Assembly (NCBI RefSeq): GCF_000725805.1
Contig: NZ_JOFT01000017.1
Span: 1-64,000 of the forward strand
Direction of reading: 5' to 3'
From: Streptomyces xanthophaeus
GTDB taxonomy: Bacteria > Actinomycetota > Actinomycetes > Streptomycetales > Streptomycetaceae
Length of the DNA stretch: 64,000 bases
The position numbers and the translations under genes were made by a program. Under the pieces are notes generated by a model that searched no databases, was not told the DNA's origin, and saw only the letters and a list, made by a program, of their open reading frames with translations. Positions 16,133 through 24,200 of this stretch are shown here, one piece after another (positions within the stretch are counted from its first letter, which is position 1; each line of letters starts with the position of its first letter).

Positions 16133-17512
16133 TTATCCTGCGTCACCCCCTGGTTCGCCGAAATTCTTCCCGTCCTTCAGCGTGGAAGCGATTACTCCGC
16201 TCAGTCGCTCCATGGCCTCCCGGGCCTCCGGCAGGACTTCGGACAGTGCGAGGAAGCCGTGGAACATCCCCGGACGGCTGTCCAGTGCCGCGGGGATGCC
16301 GCTCCCGGCCAGCAGGCGGTGGTACGCCACCCCGTCGTCGTGCAGCGGATCGCACCCGGCGACCACCACGTGGGCGGGCGGCAGCCCCGCCGGGTCCGCG
16401 CGCAGCGGCGAGGCCAGCGGGTCGGCGGGGTCCGCCGGGCCCAGGTACTGCTCCCAGAACCAGCGCAGGTGGGCGGCGGTCAGGAAGTAGCCGTGCGCGT
16501 TGCTCCGGTAGGACGGGCTGTCCTGCGCTGCGTCCAGAGCGGGGTAGACCAGCACCTGGAGGGCGACGGCCGGCCCCCCGCGCTCCCGGGCCAGCAGCAG
16601 GGAGGCGACGCAGAGGTTGGCTCCGGCGCTGTCCCCGGCGACGACGAGGGCCCCCGGGGCGCCGCCGAGCTCGTCCAGGTGGGCGCCGGCCCAGCGCAGG
16701 GCGGCGTACGCGTCGAGGGCGGCGGCGGGGAAGCGGGCCTCCGGCGCGCGCCGGTAGTCCACGGAGACGCACACGGCGCCGGAGGCCCGGCAGATCGCCC
16801 GGACGGTGGCGTCGTGGCTGTCGAGACCGCACAGGACCCAGCCGCCGCCGTGACAGAACACCACGGTCGGACGGGGTCCGGGCCACTGCCCGGGGTCGGG
16901 GTGATAGACGCGGACGGCCAGCGGCGGCGCCCCGTCCGGGCCCGGGATCTCCCGGTCCTCGACCGAACCGACGACGGGGGGCGGGGCCGGGGGCGCCTGC
17001 GCGGAGGCGGCGGCGAGGATCCGGCGGGCCTCGGCGGCGTCGGTGACGGCGCCGCCCAGGTCGGGAAATGCGGCGGCGAGCGCGTCCGCGAACGGCCGCG
17101 CCGCGGGGTCGAGCCGGTCGGCGGGGCCGAGCCGGGCCGCGGGACCGGGCTGGTCGGCGGGACCGGGCCGGCCGGTGGGGCCGGGCCGGCCGGTGGGGCC
17201 GGGCCCGTCGGCCGGGCCGGGCAGACCGGTGGGGCCGGGCGGGTCGGCCGGGCCGGGCAGACCGGTGGGGCCGGGCGGGTCGGTGGGGCCGGGCGGGTCG
17301 GCCGGGCCAGGCAGACCGGTGGGGCCGGGCGGGTCAGCAGGACCGAGCCGGTCCGCGGGGCCGAGCGGGTCGGTGGGGCCGGGCCGTCCGGTGGGGCCGG
17401 GCCCGTCGGCCGGGCCGGGCAGACCGGTGGAGCCGGGCGGGTCAGCAGGACCGCGCCGGTCCGCGGGGCCGAGCGGGTCGGCAGGACCGCGCCGGCCGGT
17501 GGGGCCGGTCAC
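16133..17512 (-). CDS. HSL-family esterase with collagen-like N-terminal repeat
   Basis: A 459-residue protein. Residues 135-459 form a normal alpha/beta hydrolase of the hormone-sensitive-lipase family: oxyanion motif HGGGW (221-225), nucleophile S295 in GDSAG, acid D388 in CDPLHDDG, base H418 in GMFHGF. Residues 3-134 are 22 hexapeptides of the form G-P-[A/T]-[D/G]-x-x, encoded by an 18-bp minisatellite. Other family members are about 310-330 residues and lack this. The GTG start overlaps the stop of the upstream luciferase-like gene as GTGA, so translation through the repeat is expected. No Met/Val/Leu start codon with a plausible ribosome binding site lies between repeat and catalytic domain. 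Likely a carboxylesterase; the role of the repeat is unknown. Confidence 0.85.
   Translation of the reverse strand: MTGPTGRRGPADPLGPADRRGPADPPGSTGLPGPADGPGPTGRPGPTDPLGPADRLGPADPPGPTGLPGPADPPGPTDPPGPTGLPGPADPPGPTGLPGPADGPGPTGRPGPTGRPGPADQPGPAARLGPADRLDPAARPFADALAAAFPDLGGAVTDAAEARRILAAASAQAPPAPPPVVGSVEDREIPGPDGAPPLAVRVYHPDPGQWPGPRPTVVFCHGGGWVLCGLDSHDATVRAICRASGAVCVSVDYRRAPEARFPAAALDAYAALRWAGAHLDELGGAPGALVVAGDSAGANLCVASLLLARERGGPAVALQVLVYPALDAAQDSPSYRSNAHGYFLTAAHLRWFWEQYLGPADPADPLASPLRADPAGLPPAHVVVAGCDPLHDDGVAYHRLLAGSGIPAALDSRPGMFHGFLALSEVLPEAREAMERLSGVIASTLKDGKNFGEPGGDAG
17111..17506 (-). repeat. 18-bp minisatellite, 22 in-frame units
   Basis: The 5' part of the esterase gene is a 396-bp tandem array of 18-bp units. 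Each codes G-[P/S]-[A/T] followed by a variable triplet (DPP, GLP, DRL, GRP and similar). Higher-order structure is present: 36-bp doublets recur around 17220-17330, and a segment beginning GGGTCAGCAGGACCG is duplicated at 17331 and 17439, exactly 108 bp (six units) apart. All steps are multiples of three, so the frame survives. This is expansion by slippage or unequal crossover. Confidence 0.9.
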
Positions 17513-18840
17513 AGCCGCGGGCCTCGGCCGCTGCGGCCGGACGGGGCGCTGCGGGACCCGTCGGCACCGGACGCCGCGCTGCGGGGCTCATCGGCACCGG
17601 ACGCGGCCCTGCCGGGGCCGTCGGCGCCCAACGCGGCCCTGGGCGGCGCATCGCTGTCCGCCGCGGCGGCGCCGGACCTCTCGGCGCCGGGCCCCGCCGT
17701 CCCCGACCCCGCCGCCCCGGGCCCCTCGGTGAAGTGCGGGATGACCTTTTCGCCCCACTGCCGCAGGGTCTCCAGGCAGGCCTCCTGCTCCACCGTGCCC
17801 ATCTGGATCAGGCACATGATCTCGTCGGCCCCCGCCTCCTTGAGCCGCTGCACGTAGGCGATGGCGTCGTCGGCGCTGCCGTAGGCGTGGTCGGCGTTGA
17901 AGGTGGCCGTGGAGGTCGGCCGGACCGGGATGTCCTGCTCGTGCAGCCGCGCCACCACCTGCTCGGCGGCCCGGCGCATCTCCGCAGCCTCGTCGTTGCC
18001 CGCCACCACCGCCTCGTCCGGGACGCCGGCCCCGCCGTACCAGTGGCCGATCGACTGGGCGAAGAACCGCTGGCCCCGGATGCCGATCCGGCGGGCCTCC
18101 TGCGGGTCGTCGAGCACGATCGTCGGGCACAGCACCGAGAAGTGGTCGTTGACGACGGAGGAGACGAACCGGCCGCCGTCCCGCTCCGCCCGCGCGGCGT
18201 CGTACACCGACCGCATCCGCGCGATCGATACCGGACCGGCGAAGCCCATCACCAGGGCCCCGATCCCCAGCTCGGCGGCCTGCACCAGGGTCTCCTCCCG
18301 GCTGCAGGCCAGGAACAGCGGCGGGTGCGGGGTCTGCGCGGGGCGCGGCAGGATCGGGTGCGGGGAGATGTCGAGCAGCTCCCCGTGGTACTCCAGCTCC
18401 TCCTCCTGCCAGGCCCTGCCGATGATCCGCAGCGCCTCCTCCACCTCCGCGGTGGTGCGCTCCTTGTCCACCCCGCACAGCGAGGTCTCCTGCTCGGTGC
18501 CGCCCCGTCCGGCGCCCAGGTCGAGCCGCCCGCCCGAGAGCAGGTCGAGCATGGCCGCGCGCTCGGCGACCCGCACCGGGTGGTTGAAGTTGAAGGGCAT
18601 GCACACGACGCCGTGCCCGATGCGTATGGTGTTCGTCCTGGCCGCGACCCAGGTCAGGAATATCTCGGGGGCGGACATGTGTGCGTACCACTTCAGCGAG
18701 TGGTGCTCCACCGCCCAGATCCGGTCGAATCCCATGCGTTCGGCCAGTACCGCCTGTTCGACACAGTCACGGATGACCTGATGCTCCCGCTCCACGGTCG
18801 GGTCGGCCAGTTGAGCCTCGAAGATGACGGAGAATTTCAC
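17509..18840 (-). CDS. Luciferase-like (LLM) flavin-dependent oxidoreductase with repetitive tail
   Basis: A 443-residue protein. Residues 1 to about 370 are a bacterial-luciferase-type TIM barrel that uses reduced FMN or F420 ([51 protein letters not shown]). The last 70 or so residues are low complexity (Ala, Gly, Ser, Asp, Arg), including three clear 10-residue units at about 401-430 from a 30-bp DNA repeat. It is divergent from a PadR regulator and coupled by a GTGA overlap to the esterase. The probable role is a monooxygenase whose product or substrate ester is handled by the esterase. The tail is unlikely to be catalytic. Confidence 0.9.
   Translation of the reverse strand: MKFSVIFEAQLADPTVEREHQVIRDCVEQAVLAERMGFDRIWAVEHHSLKWYAHMSAPEIFLTWVAARTNTIRIGHGVVCMPFNFNHPVRVAERAAMLDLLSGGRLDLGAGRGGTEQETSLCGVDKERTTAEVEEALRIIGRAWQEEELEYHGELLDISPHPILPRPAQTPHPPLFLACSREETLVQAAELGIGALVMGFAGPVSIARMRSVYDAARAERDGGRFVSSVVNDHFSVLCPTIVLDDPQEARRIGIRGQRFFAQSIGHWYGGAGVPDEAVVAGNDEAAEMRRAAEQVVARLHEQDIPVRPTSTATFNADHAYGSADDAIAYVQRLKEAGADEIMCLIQMGTVEQEACLETLRQWGEKVIPHFTEGPGAAGSGTAGPGAERSGAAAADSDAPPRAALGADGPGRAASGADEPRSAASGADGSRSAPSGRSGRGPRL
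17551..17640 (-). repeat. 30-bp tandem repeat in the LLM gene 3' end
   Basis: Three 30-bp units (starting 17551, 17581 and 17611) plus a degenerate fourth encode R/S-A-A-[L/S]-G-A-D-[G/E]-x-x. They lie only about 45 bp from the unrelated 18-bp array of the next gene, so two different minisatellites flank one start/stop overlap. Confidence 0.8.
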
Positions 18841-18888
18841 GGTGCCTCCAGGGTTGCGTCCTGTGCCCGGCCTTACTTCAATTCGGAA

Positions 18889-18905
18889 TATGACTAGTAG
18901 TCATA
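18889..18905. promoter_or_regulatory. PadR operator candidate over the padR start codon
   Basis: TATGACTAGTAGTCATA is a perfect palindrome (8-bp arms, one central base) that contains the ATG start codon of the PadR gene. The distance to the divergent LLM start is 49 bp. An operator here would let PadR block its own expression and probably the LLM-esterase operon. Confidence 0.65.
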
Positions 18906-19525
18906 CGTCGAAGAAGCAAGAGCTTGCGCCGACCGGATGGGCCGTTCTCGGCCTGCTCTCCTTCCCCGGCGAGCGGACCGGGTACGAGCTGAAGAAGTGG
19001 GCGGACTCCTCCCTGCGCTTCTTCTACTGGTCGCCCGCGATCAGCCAGATCTACGCCGAACTGCGCCGCCTGGAGGAACTGGGCTACGCGGCCTCCGTGC
19101 GCTCGGGCCCCGAGGAGGCGCGGGCCAAGCGCCGCTACGCCATCACCGACGCCGGCCGCGCGGCCCTGTCCGGCTGGGCCGCGGACACCGCGGAGGCCGG
19201 ACCGCCCGTACTCAAGCACGGGCTGCTCCTGCGGATCTGGCTCGGGCACCTGGCCGACCCGGAGCGGCTAAGCGCGATGGTCGGCGAGCACCTGGAGCGG
19301 ACCCGGGGCGAGCTGGCCGCCGTACGCGAAGCGGCGGAGCAGGCGGCCGACGTGGCGGAATGGGCCTTCCCGGTCCTCGCCCTGCGCTGGAGCGAGCGGC
19401 AGCACCTGGCCGAACTGGAGCTCGGCCAGGCCCTGTTGGCGGACCTGGCCCAGCTCCAGGCGACTCCGGCCGGGGCCCCGGCAGCGGACCGTCAAGCCGA
19501 CGGGGACGCGCCCACCCGCGGGTGA
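18890..19525 (+). CDS. PadR-family transcriptional regulator
   Basis: A 211-residue PadR protein. The winged-helix N-terminus (GWAVLGLLSFPGERTGYELKKW ... ISQIYAELRRLEELGYAASV ... KRRYAITDAGRAAL) is followed by a C-terminal helical domain for dimerisation (HLERTRGELAAVREAAEQAA). PadR proteins are usually ligand-responsive repressors acting on a neighbouring gene. Here the divergent LLM oxidoreductase and esterase are the obvious targets. ATG 18890 is preferred; it sits inside a perfect palindrome, consistent with autoregulation. Confidence 0.92.
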   Translation: MTSSHTSKKQELAPTGWAVLGLLSFPGERTGYELKKWADSSLRFFYWSPAISQIYAELRRLEELGYAASVRSGPEEARAKRRYAITDAGRAALSGWAADTAEAGPPVLKHGLLLRIWLGHLADPERLSAMVGEHLERTRGELAAVREAAEQAADVAEWAFPVLALRWSERQHLAELELGQALLADLAQLQATPAGAPAADRQADGDAPTRG

Positions 19526-19716
19526 CGCGGCAAGACCGGCGGCGGGGCCCGCGGCAGTTACCGGCCCTGACGGGATGCGGCCGTACGGCCCTGGGAGGGC
19601 GCTGCACGGGCGGTCCCATCGCAACCGCGGCGCACTAGCATGCGACCTCATCGCGCGCGGCCGGTCGGGACACCGCGACCGCGCGGAGAGCCGCCGTCGA
19701 CGGAAGCGAGAGAACC

Positions 19717-20400
19717 TTGACTTTCCTCACCATCGGTCACCGCGGGGTCATGGGTGTCGAACCGGAGAACACCCTGCGGTCGTTCGTCCGCGCGGAACGC
19801 TCCGGCATGGACGTCATCGCACTGGATCTCCAGTTGAGCAAGGACGGCTCCCTCGTCGTCCTGCACGACCCCGAGGTCGACCGGACCACCGACGGCTCGG
19901 GGGCCGTCGCCGATCTGACCCTGGCCGCCCTGCGCGAACTCGACGCCGGTCAGGGCGAGCACGTACCGCTCTTCGAGGAGGTGCTGGAAGCCGTCCGGAC
20001 CCCCTTGCAGGCGTCGGTTGCGGATCCGGCCGCCGCCGGGGTGCTGGCGGAACTCGTACGGCGCCGCGACCTGACCGGGCGGGTGGAGGTGGCCTCCTTC
20101 CACGACGCGGTGCTCACCGAGACGGCCCGGCTCGCACCGGGCGTCCGGACCACCCTGTACGCGGACCCGCACGGACCCGACATCGTCGACCGCGCCCTGG
20201 CCGCCGGCGCCTCCACGGTCGCGCTGGACATCCGGCGGCTCACGCTGGAGACCGTCGAGGCGGCCCACGAGGCCGGGATCCGGGTGACCGGCTGGACGGT
20301 CAACACCCTGGACCAGCTGCGGCTCGCCCGCGCCCTCGGGCTCGACGGTGCGGCCACCGACTTCCCCGAGATCCGCAGCACGGGCCGCTTCACCGCGTGA
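19717..20400 (+). CDS. Glycerophosphodiester phosphodiesterase-like protein, altered metal site
   Basis: A 227-residue TIM-barrel protein of the GDPD family, which normally splits glycerophosphodiesters to sn-glycerol-3-phosphate and an alcohol. GHRGVMGVEPENTLRSF is intact. The next metal-ligand segment, usually I-E-L-D, reads IALDLQLSKDG. The later segment, usually like QAEIKD, reads LQASVADP. Two acidic metal ligands therefore look replaced, so activity is uncertain. The start is TTG 19717. It runs tail-to-tail toward the GNAT gene with only nine bases between stops. Confidence 0.82.
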   Translation: MTFLTIGHRGVMGVEPENTLRSFVRAERSGMDVIALDLQLSKDGSLVVLHDPEVDRTTDGSGAVADLTLAALRELDAGQGEHVPLFEEVLEAVRTPLQASVADPAAAGVLAELVRRRDLTGRVEVASFHDAVLTETARLAPGVRTTLYADPHGPDIVDRALAAGASTVALDIRRLTLETVEAAHEAGIRVTGWTVNTLDQLRLARALGLDGAATDFPEIRSTGRFTA

Positions 20401-20409
20401 CGGCAGCCC

Positions 20410-20949
20410 TCAGAGCGGCTTGACCAGCAGTTCGAAGGCGAGGTCGGTGCGGAGCGGGATGCCGAAACGCTCGTCGCCGTAGGGGAAGGGGCTCAGCTCG
20501 CCGGTGCGCCGGTAACCGCGGCGCTCGTAGTAGGCGATGAGCTCCTCCCGTACGTTCACCACCGTCATCCGCATCTCCTTGGCGCCCCACACCTCGCCCG
20601 CGCGGCGCTCGGCCTCGGCCAGGATCTGCTTGCCGAGGCCGCCGCCCTGAAGGCCGGGGCGGACGGCGAACATCCCGAAGTACACGTGGTCGCCCCGGTG
20701 TTCGAGCTGGCAGCAGGCGACGATCCCGCCGTCGCGCTCGACGACGAGCAGGGTGCTGTCCGGGGTGCTGATGACCTGGCGGACCCCGTCCGCGTCGGTG
20801 CGCTGGCCCTCCAGGTAGTCCGCCTCCGTGGTCCAGCCGTCGCGGCTGGCGTCTCCCCGGTACGCCGACTCGACGAGTGCCACCAACTCCGGCACGTCCG
20901 CTTCCTCGGCGCTGCGGAAGTTCAGGGGGGCGGGGCCGGGCGTCGGCAT
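20410..20949 (-). CDS. GNAT-family N-acetyltransferase
   Basis: A 179-residue single GNAT domain. The acetyl-CoA pyrophosphate loop is VRPGLQGGGLGKQILAEAE, and the C-terminal motif is VREELIAYYERRGYRRTGE. It transfers an acetyl group from acetyl-CoA to an unknown amine. ATG 20949 is chosen for GGAG five bases upstream; an ATG further out (20982) would add 11 residues without a good site. Convergent with the GDPD-like gene. Confidence 0.88.
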   Translation of the reverse strand: MPTPGPAPLNFRSAEEADVPELVALVESAYRGDASRDGWTTEADYLEGQRTDADGVRQVISTPDSTLLVVERDGGIVACCQLEHRGDHVYFGMFAVRPGLQGGGLGKQILAEAERRAGEVWGAKEMRMTVVNVREELIAYYERRGYRRTGELSPFPYGDERFGIPLRTDLAFELLVKPL

Positions 20950-21079
20950 GAGGACTCCATTCTGCGCAATGGCATATGACATGCCTGGTACGGCAAGGAG
21001 AGCCTAACGCGGAGCGGCGTGCGGACCCCCGCGGGCGGGCATCCCTTCCCGTGACGCCGACGAACCGGGAGGTTCCGCC

Positions 21080-21658
21080 GTGCACGGTCCCGCCATGTCC
21101 CTTCCCGCCTCCGTCTCCGCCTGGCTGCTGGTCCTGCTGTGCGCGGCGAGCGGAGGCTACTGCCTGGTGCGGGCGGGCAGAGCCGGCCGGGGCAGCGGCC
21201 GGGGCGCTGCGGCGGGCGAGGCGCTGATGGGCTTCGGCATGGCCGCGATGGCCGCGCCCGTGGGGCTCGGCGCTTGGGGGCCGCCCGTCCTGCTGGCCGT
21301 CTTCTGCGGGGCGGCCCTGCACGCCCTGTGGCTGCTGCGCGAGGGGGTGCACCACGCACACCACCTGGTGGGCTCGCTGGCCATGGCGTACATGGCGCTC
21401 ACGATGACCACGGCCGCCGGGTACGGGGGCACGGGCGGGCACGGCGCCGCCGCCGGGCTGCCCCTCCTCACGGGGGCGCTGCTGCTCTACTTCGCTGGAT
21501 ACGTGCTGCTGGGCGGGGCCCGGCTGGTGGCTGCGGGCGGCCCCCCGGCGCTCGCCGGGCCGGCCGGCGGGGAGGCGCCGCTGAAGTCGGCCGAACTGAC
21601 CCGGGCCTGCCGACTGGCCATGGGAATCGGCATGTTGGCGATGCTGCTCACGATGTGA
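21080..21658 (+). CDS. DUF5134 integral membrane protein
   Basis: A 192-residue membrane protein with about five or six predicted helices, matching DUF5134. Conserved histidines (GVHHAHHLVG) lie next to a membrane helix, which hints at metal binding, as inference only. GTG 21080 has GGGAGG seven bases upstream. It is followed on the same strand by the M56 peptidase, PAP2 and TetR genes with gaps of 50-150 bp, a plausible loose operon for envelope functions. Confidence 0.75.
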   Translation: MHGPAMSLPASVSAWLLVLLCAASGGYCLVRAGRAGRGSGRGAAAGEALMGFGMAAMAAPVGLGAWGPPVLLAVFCGAALHALWLLREGVHHAHHLVGSLAMAYMALTMTTAAGYGGTGGHGAAAGLPLLTGALLLYFAGYVLLGGARLVAAGGPPALAGPAGGEAPLKSAELTRACRLAMGIGMLAMLLTM

Positions 21659-21758
21659 GGGCCGCGCGCGGGGGTGGAGGGCCGCGCGGACGTGTCCTGC
21701 GTCACCAAACGCCCGAGGCCGTACCCGCAGGTAGGTCCGCGCTCATAGGCTGGCGGAC

Positions 21759-22697
21759 ATGATGGTCCCCGCCGCTCTCCTGCTGCTCGGCGCCCTGACC
21801 GCGGTGCTCGCCCCCCGTCTGCTGGCCCGGGCCGACTGGCCCGAGCGTGAACCCGTCGTGGCCCTGTGGGCGTGGCAGTGCGTGGTCGGCGCCGTGCTCC
21901 TGTGTTTCGCGCTGTCGATGCTGCTCAGCGCGGCGGCCGCCTGGCTGGCGGTCCGGGGCGGGCTCTTCGCCGCCGCCCCGCACGGGGTGGTCGACGCCTA
22001 CGGGCTCGGCGCGTCGGGCGGCCCGTGGGCCACCGGCACTGCTCTGGCGCTGGCGGGCGGCGCCCTGTGGACCGGGGCGAAGCTGACGGGCGAGGTGCTG
22101 CGGGCCCGAGCCCGACGGCGTGCGCAGGGCAGCGAACTGCTGGTGCGGGCCCCGCTGATGCCCGGGGAGGACCCGGCCGCCGCACGGCTCGTGGTCCTGG
22201 AGGGGGCGCGGCCCGACGCCTGGTGGCTGCCGGGGGCGGCCCCGCAGCTGGTGGTCACGACGGCGGCCCTGGGACGCCTCAAGGGGAGCCAGCTGGACGC
22301 CGTGCTGGCGCACGAGCAGGGGCACGCGGCGGCCCGTCACGACTGGCTGCTGAACTGCGCACGGGCGCTGGCCGGGGGTTTCCCGCGGGTGCCGGTCTTC
22401 GCGGCGTTCGAGGCGGAGATGCACCGGCTGGTGGAGCTGGCCGCCGATGACGTGGCCTCGCGCCGCTTCGGCCGGCTGACGACCGCACTGGCCCTGGTCG
22501 GGCTGAACGAGGACCGCGGGGTGTTCGGCCCCGGCCCGGCCCCGCACGCGCACGTCCCGCACCGGGTGCGGCGGCTGCTGTCGGCTTCGCCCCGGCTGTC
22601 GGCGGGCCGCCGGCTGCGGCTGACCGCGCTGGCCACCCTGGTGCCGGTGGTGCCGCTGCTGGTGGCCTTCGTACCGGGGCTGAGCGCGCTGACGTAG
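21759..22697 (+). CDS. M56-family membrane metallopeptidase
   Basis: A 312-residue BlaR1/MecR1-like peptidase. Three N-terminal membrane helices precede a zinc-protease domain with HEQGH (in LDAVLAHEQGHAAARHDW) and the distal metal ligand in VELAADDVASRRFG. One more hydrophobic segment closes the protein. Classical partners of such peptidases are BlaI-type repressors, but none is present here; DUF5134 lies upstream and PAP2 downstream. Two consecutive ATG codons (21759, 21762) are possible starts. Confidence 0.88.
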   Translation: MMVPAALLLLGALTAVLAPRLLARADWPEREPVVALWAWQCVVGAVLLCFALSMLLSAAAAWLAVRGGLFAAAPHGVVDAYGLGASGGPWATGTALALAGGALWTGAKLTGEVLRARARRRAQGSELLVRAPLMPGEDPAAARLVVLEGARPDAWWLPGAAPQLVVTTAALGRLKGSQLDAVLAHEQGHAAARHDWLLNCARALAGGFPRVPVFAAFEAEMHRLVELAADDVASRRFGRLTTALALVGLNEDRGVFGPGPAPHAHVPHRVRRLLSASPRLSAGRRLRLTALATLVPVVPLLVAFVPGLSALT

Positions 22698-22755
22698 GGA
22701 CGGCCAGGGGGTGTCCTGACCGGCCCCGCGCCCCGCTGCTGCGAGGATCAGCTGC

Positions 22756-23388
22756 ATGCGGAGCGAACGACTGCGATGGACGGGCGTCGGCTGCGCGCTG
22801 CTGGCTGCCCTGCTGACCGCGCTGGTGGTGGCGGGGTGGCAGCCGCTGCTCTCGTACGACGCCCGGGTCGCCGGGGACCTGCACGGCTACGCCGTGGTGC
22901 ACCCGGGGGTCACCCAGGCCATGCGGGTGCTGAGCGACTGGGTGTGGGACCCGTGGACCATGCGCGCGCTGGCCGCGCTCGCCTGCGTCTGGCTGTGGCG
23001 GGGCGGGGACCGGGAGCGGGCGCTGCGGGTGGCGCTGGCCACCCTGATCGCCTCGGTGGTGCAGCAGGGGCTGAAGGCGCTTGTGGGGCGGGAGCGCCCG
23101 GTGTGGACCGATCCCGTGGACTCGGCGCAGTACGCGGCCTACCCGTCCGGGCACGCGATGACGGCGACGGTGGTGTGCGGAATGCTGCTCTGGCTGCTCC
23201 CCCGCAAGACCCCGGGCCGACGGGTGGCGGCGGCGTGGGCGCTGGCCTGCGTCTCGGTGCTCGGCGTCGGCTTCACCCGGGTCTACCTCGGGGTGCACTG
23301 GCCTTCCGACGTCCTGGCGGGCTGGCTGCTGGGGGTGGCCCTGGTGGTGCTCGTGACGGGTGTCGCGCGCGGCAGGCTCCGGCGGTGA
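22756..23388 (+). CDS. PAP2-family membrane phosphatase
   Basis: A 210-residue integral membrane phosphatase. All three PAP2 motifs are visible: KALVGRERP, YPSGHAM and the third motif GFTRVYLGVHWPSD with the catalytic His. About six membrane helices. Such enzymes dephosphorylate lipid substrates such as phosphatidic acid or polyprenyl diphosphate on the outer membrane face. It lies 58 bp after the M56 peptidase on the same strand. Confidence 0.92.
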   Translation: MRSERLRWTGVGCALLAALLTALVVAGWQPLLSYDARVAGDLHGYAVVHPGVTQAMRVLSDWVWDPWTMRALAALACVWLWRGGDRERALRVALATLIASVVQQGLKALVGRERPVWTDPVDSAQYAAYPSGHAMTATVVCGMLLWLLPRKTPGRRVAAAWALACVSVLGVGFTRVYLGVHWPSDVLAGWLLGVALVVLVTGVARGRLRR

Positions 23389-23501
23389 ACCTGCCCGGCG
23401 GCCGTCCACGCCCCTGCCCGTGAACTCGTGCGACGCGGTGTGGTGTGCCTGCTCTGGGCGATCCCCCGTGTCACCCAGAGCAGGCGACCCCGCGCGCTGA
23501 G

Positions 23502-23519
23502 TATATTGGCTCCGAGCCA
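23502..23519. promoter_or_regulatory. TATATT box and operator upstream of the TetR gene
   Basis: A -10-like TATATT (23502-23507) runs directly into a perfect 13-bp palindrome, TGGCTCCGAGCCA (23507-23519), 19 bp before the TetR start. The layout fits steric autorepression by TetR. Confidence 0.5.
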
Positions 23520-23537
23520 GTCAACGCAGGAGTAAGC

Positions 23538-24173
23538 ATGTCCCCGCGCAGCGCATCGGTCAATGAAGAATTGCGCAGACGTTCCCGGGAGCGGCTGCTC
23601 CACGCCACGGTCGAACTCGTCTCCGAACGCGGGTACGAGGCCACGACCCTCGGCGACATCGCCGACCGGGCGGGCGCGGCGCGCGGCCTGGTCTCGTACT
23701 ACTTCCCGGGCAAGCGGCAGCTGCTCCAGTCGGCGGTGCACCGGCTGATGCACCTGACCCTGCAGCAGGCGCTGGAGCGCGAGCCGCGGCCCGCCGGCGC
23801 GTCCGAGGGCCCCGAGCTCCTGGCCCGGGCCATCGACGCGGTCCTCGGGCTGGCGCAGGACCATCCGCTGCTGATGCGGACCCACATGGCGGGCATCCTG
23901 ACGGCGGACGGGTTCGTGCAGTGCCCCGAGCAGCAGCGGCTGGCGGAGCTGCTGCGCCACGCCGTCACCCGGTACGGCTCGCAGGACGTGGACACCGACT
24001 ACCCGCTGCTGCGGGCGCTGCTGATGGGCGCGGTGGTGGCGGTCCTGCTGCCGGGGGCGCCGATGCCGCTCGCCCGGCTGCGGGCGGAGCTCTTCCAGCG
24101 CTACGGGCTGGACTGGGAGCTCGGCGTTCCGCCGGACGACGGCGAGCCGTCCGGCGAAACGGTTCCGCGCTAG
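23538..24173 (+). CDS. TetR-family transcriptional regulator
   Basis: A 211-residue TetR repressor. The N-terminal helix-turn-helix is clear (LLHATVELVSERGYEATTLG, then GLVSYYFPGKRQLLQSAVHR). The C-terminal domain is ligand-binding and of unknown specificity. AGGAG lies upstream of ATG 23538. A palindrome at the promoter suggests autoregulation. The neighbouring PAP2 and M56 genes end upstream on the same strand; no divergent target is present. Confidence 0.92.
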   Translation: MSPRSASVNEELRRRSRERLLHATVELVSERGYEATTLGDIADRAGAARGLVSYYFPGKRQLLQSAVHRLMHLTLQQALEREPRPAGASEGPELLARAIDAVLGLAQDHPLLMRTHMAGILTADGFVQCPEQQRLAELLRHAVTRYGSQDVDTDYPLLRALLMGAVVAVLLPGAPMPLARLRAELFQRYGLDWELGVPPDDGEPSGETVPR

Positions 24174-24175
24174 GA

Positions 24176-24197
24176 CCGCCCGGCGCGGGCCGGGCGG
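24176..24197. terminator. Convergent hairpin terminator
   Basis: CCGCCCGGC (24176-24184) pairs with GCCGGGCGG (24189-24197) around loop GCGG, between the TetR stop (24173) and the LVIVD stop (24201). Confidence 0.75.
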
Positions 24198-24200
24198 CGA

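Noticed and set aside
17111..17506. CRISPR-like repetitive array
   Set aside because: Units are contiguous 18-mers with no spacers and are in frame with a protein; no cas genes.
17111..17506. A true collagen triple helix in the esterase tail
   Set aside because: Gly is invariant only every sixth residue; in most units the second triplet starts with Asp, which breaks the continuous Gly-X-Y rule.
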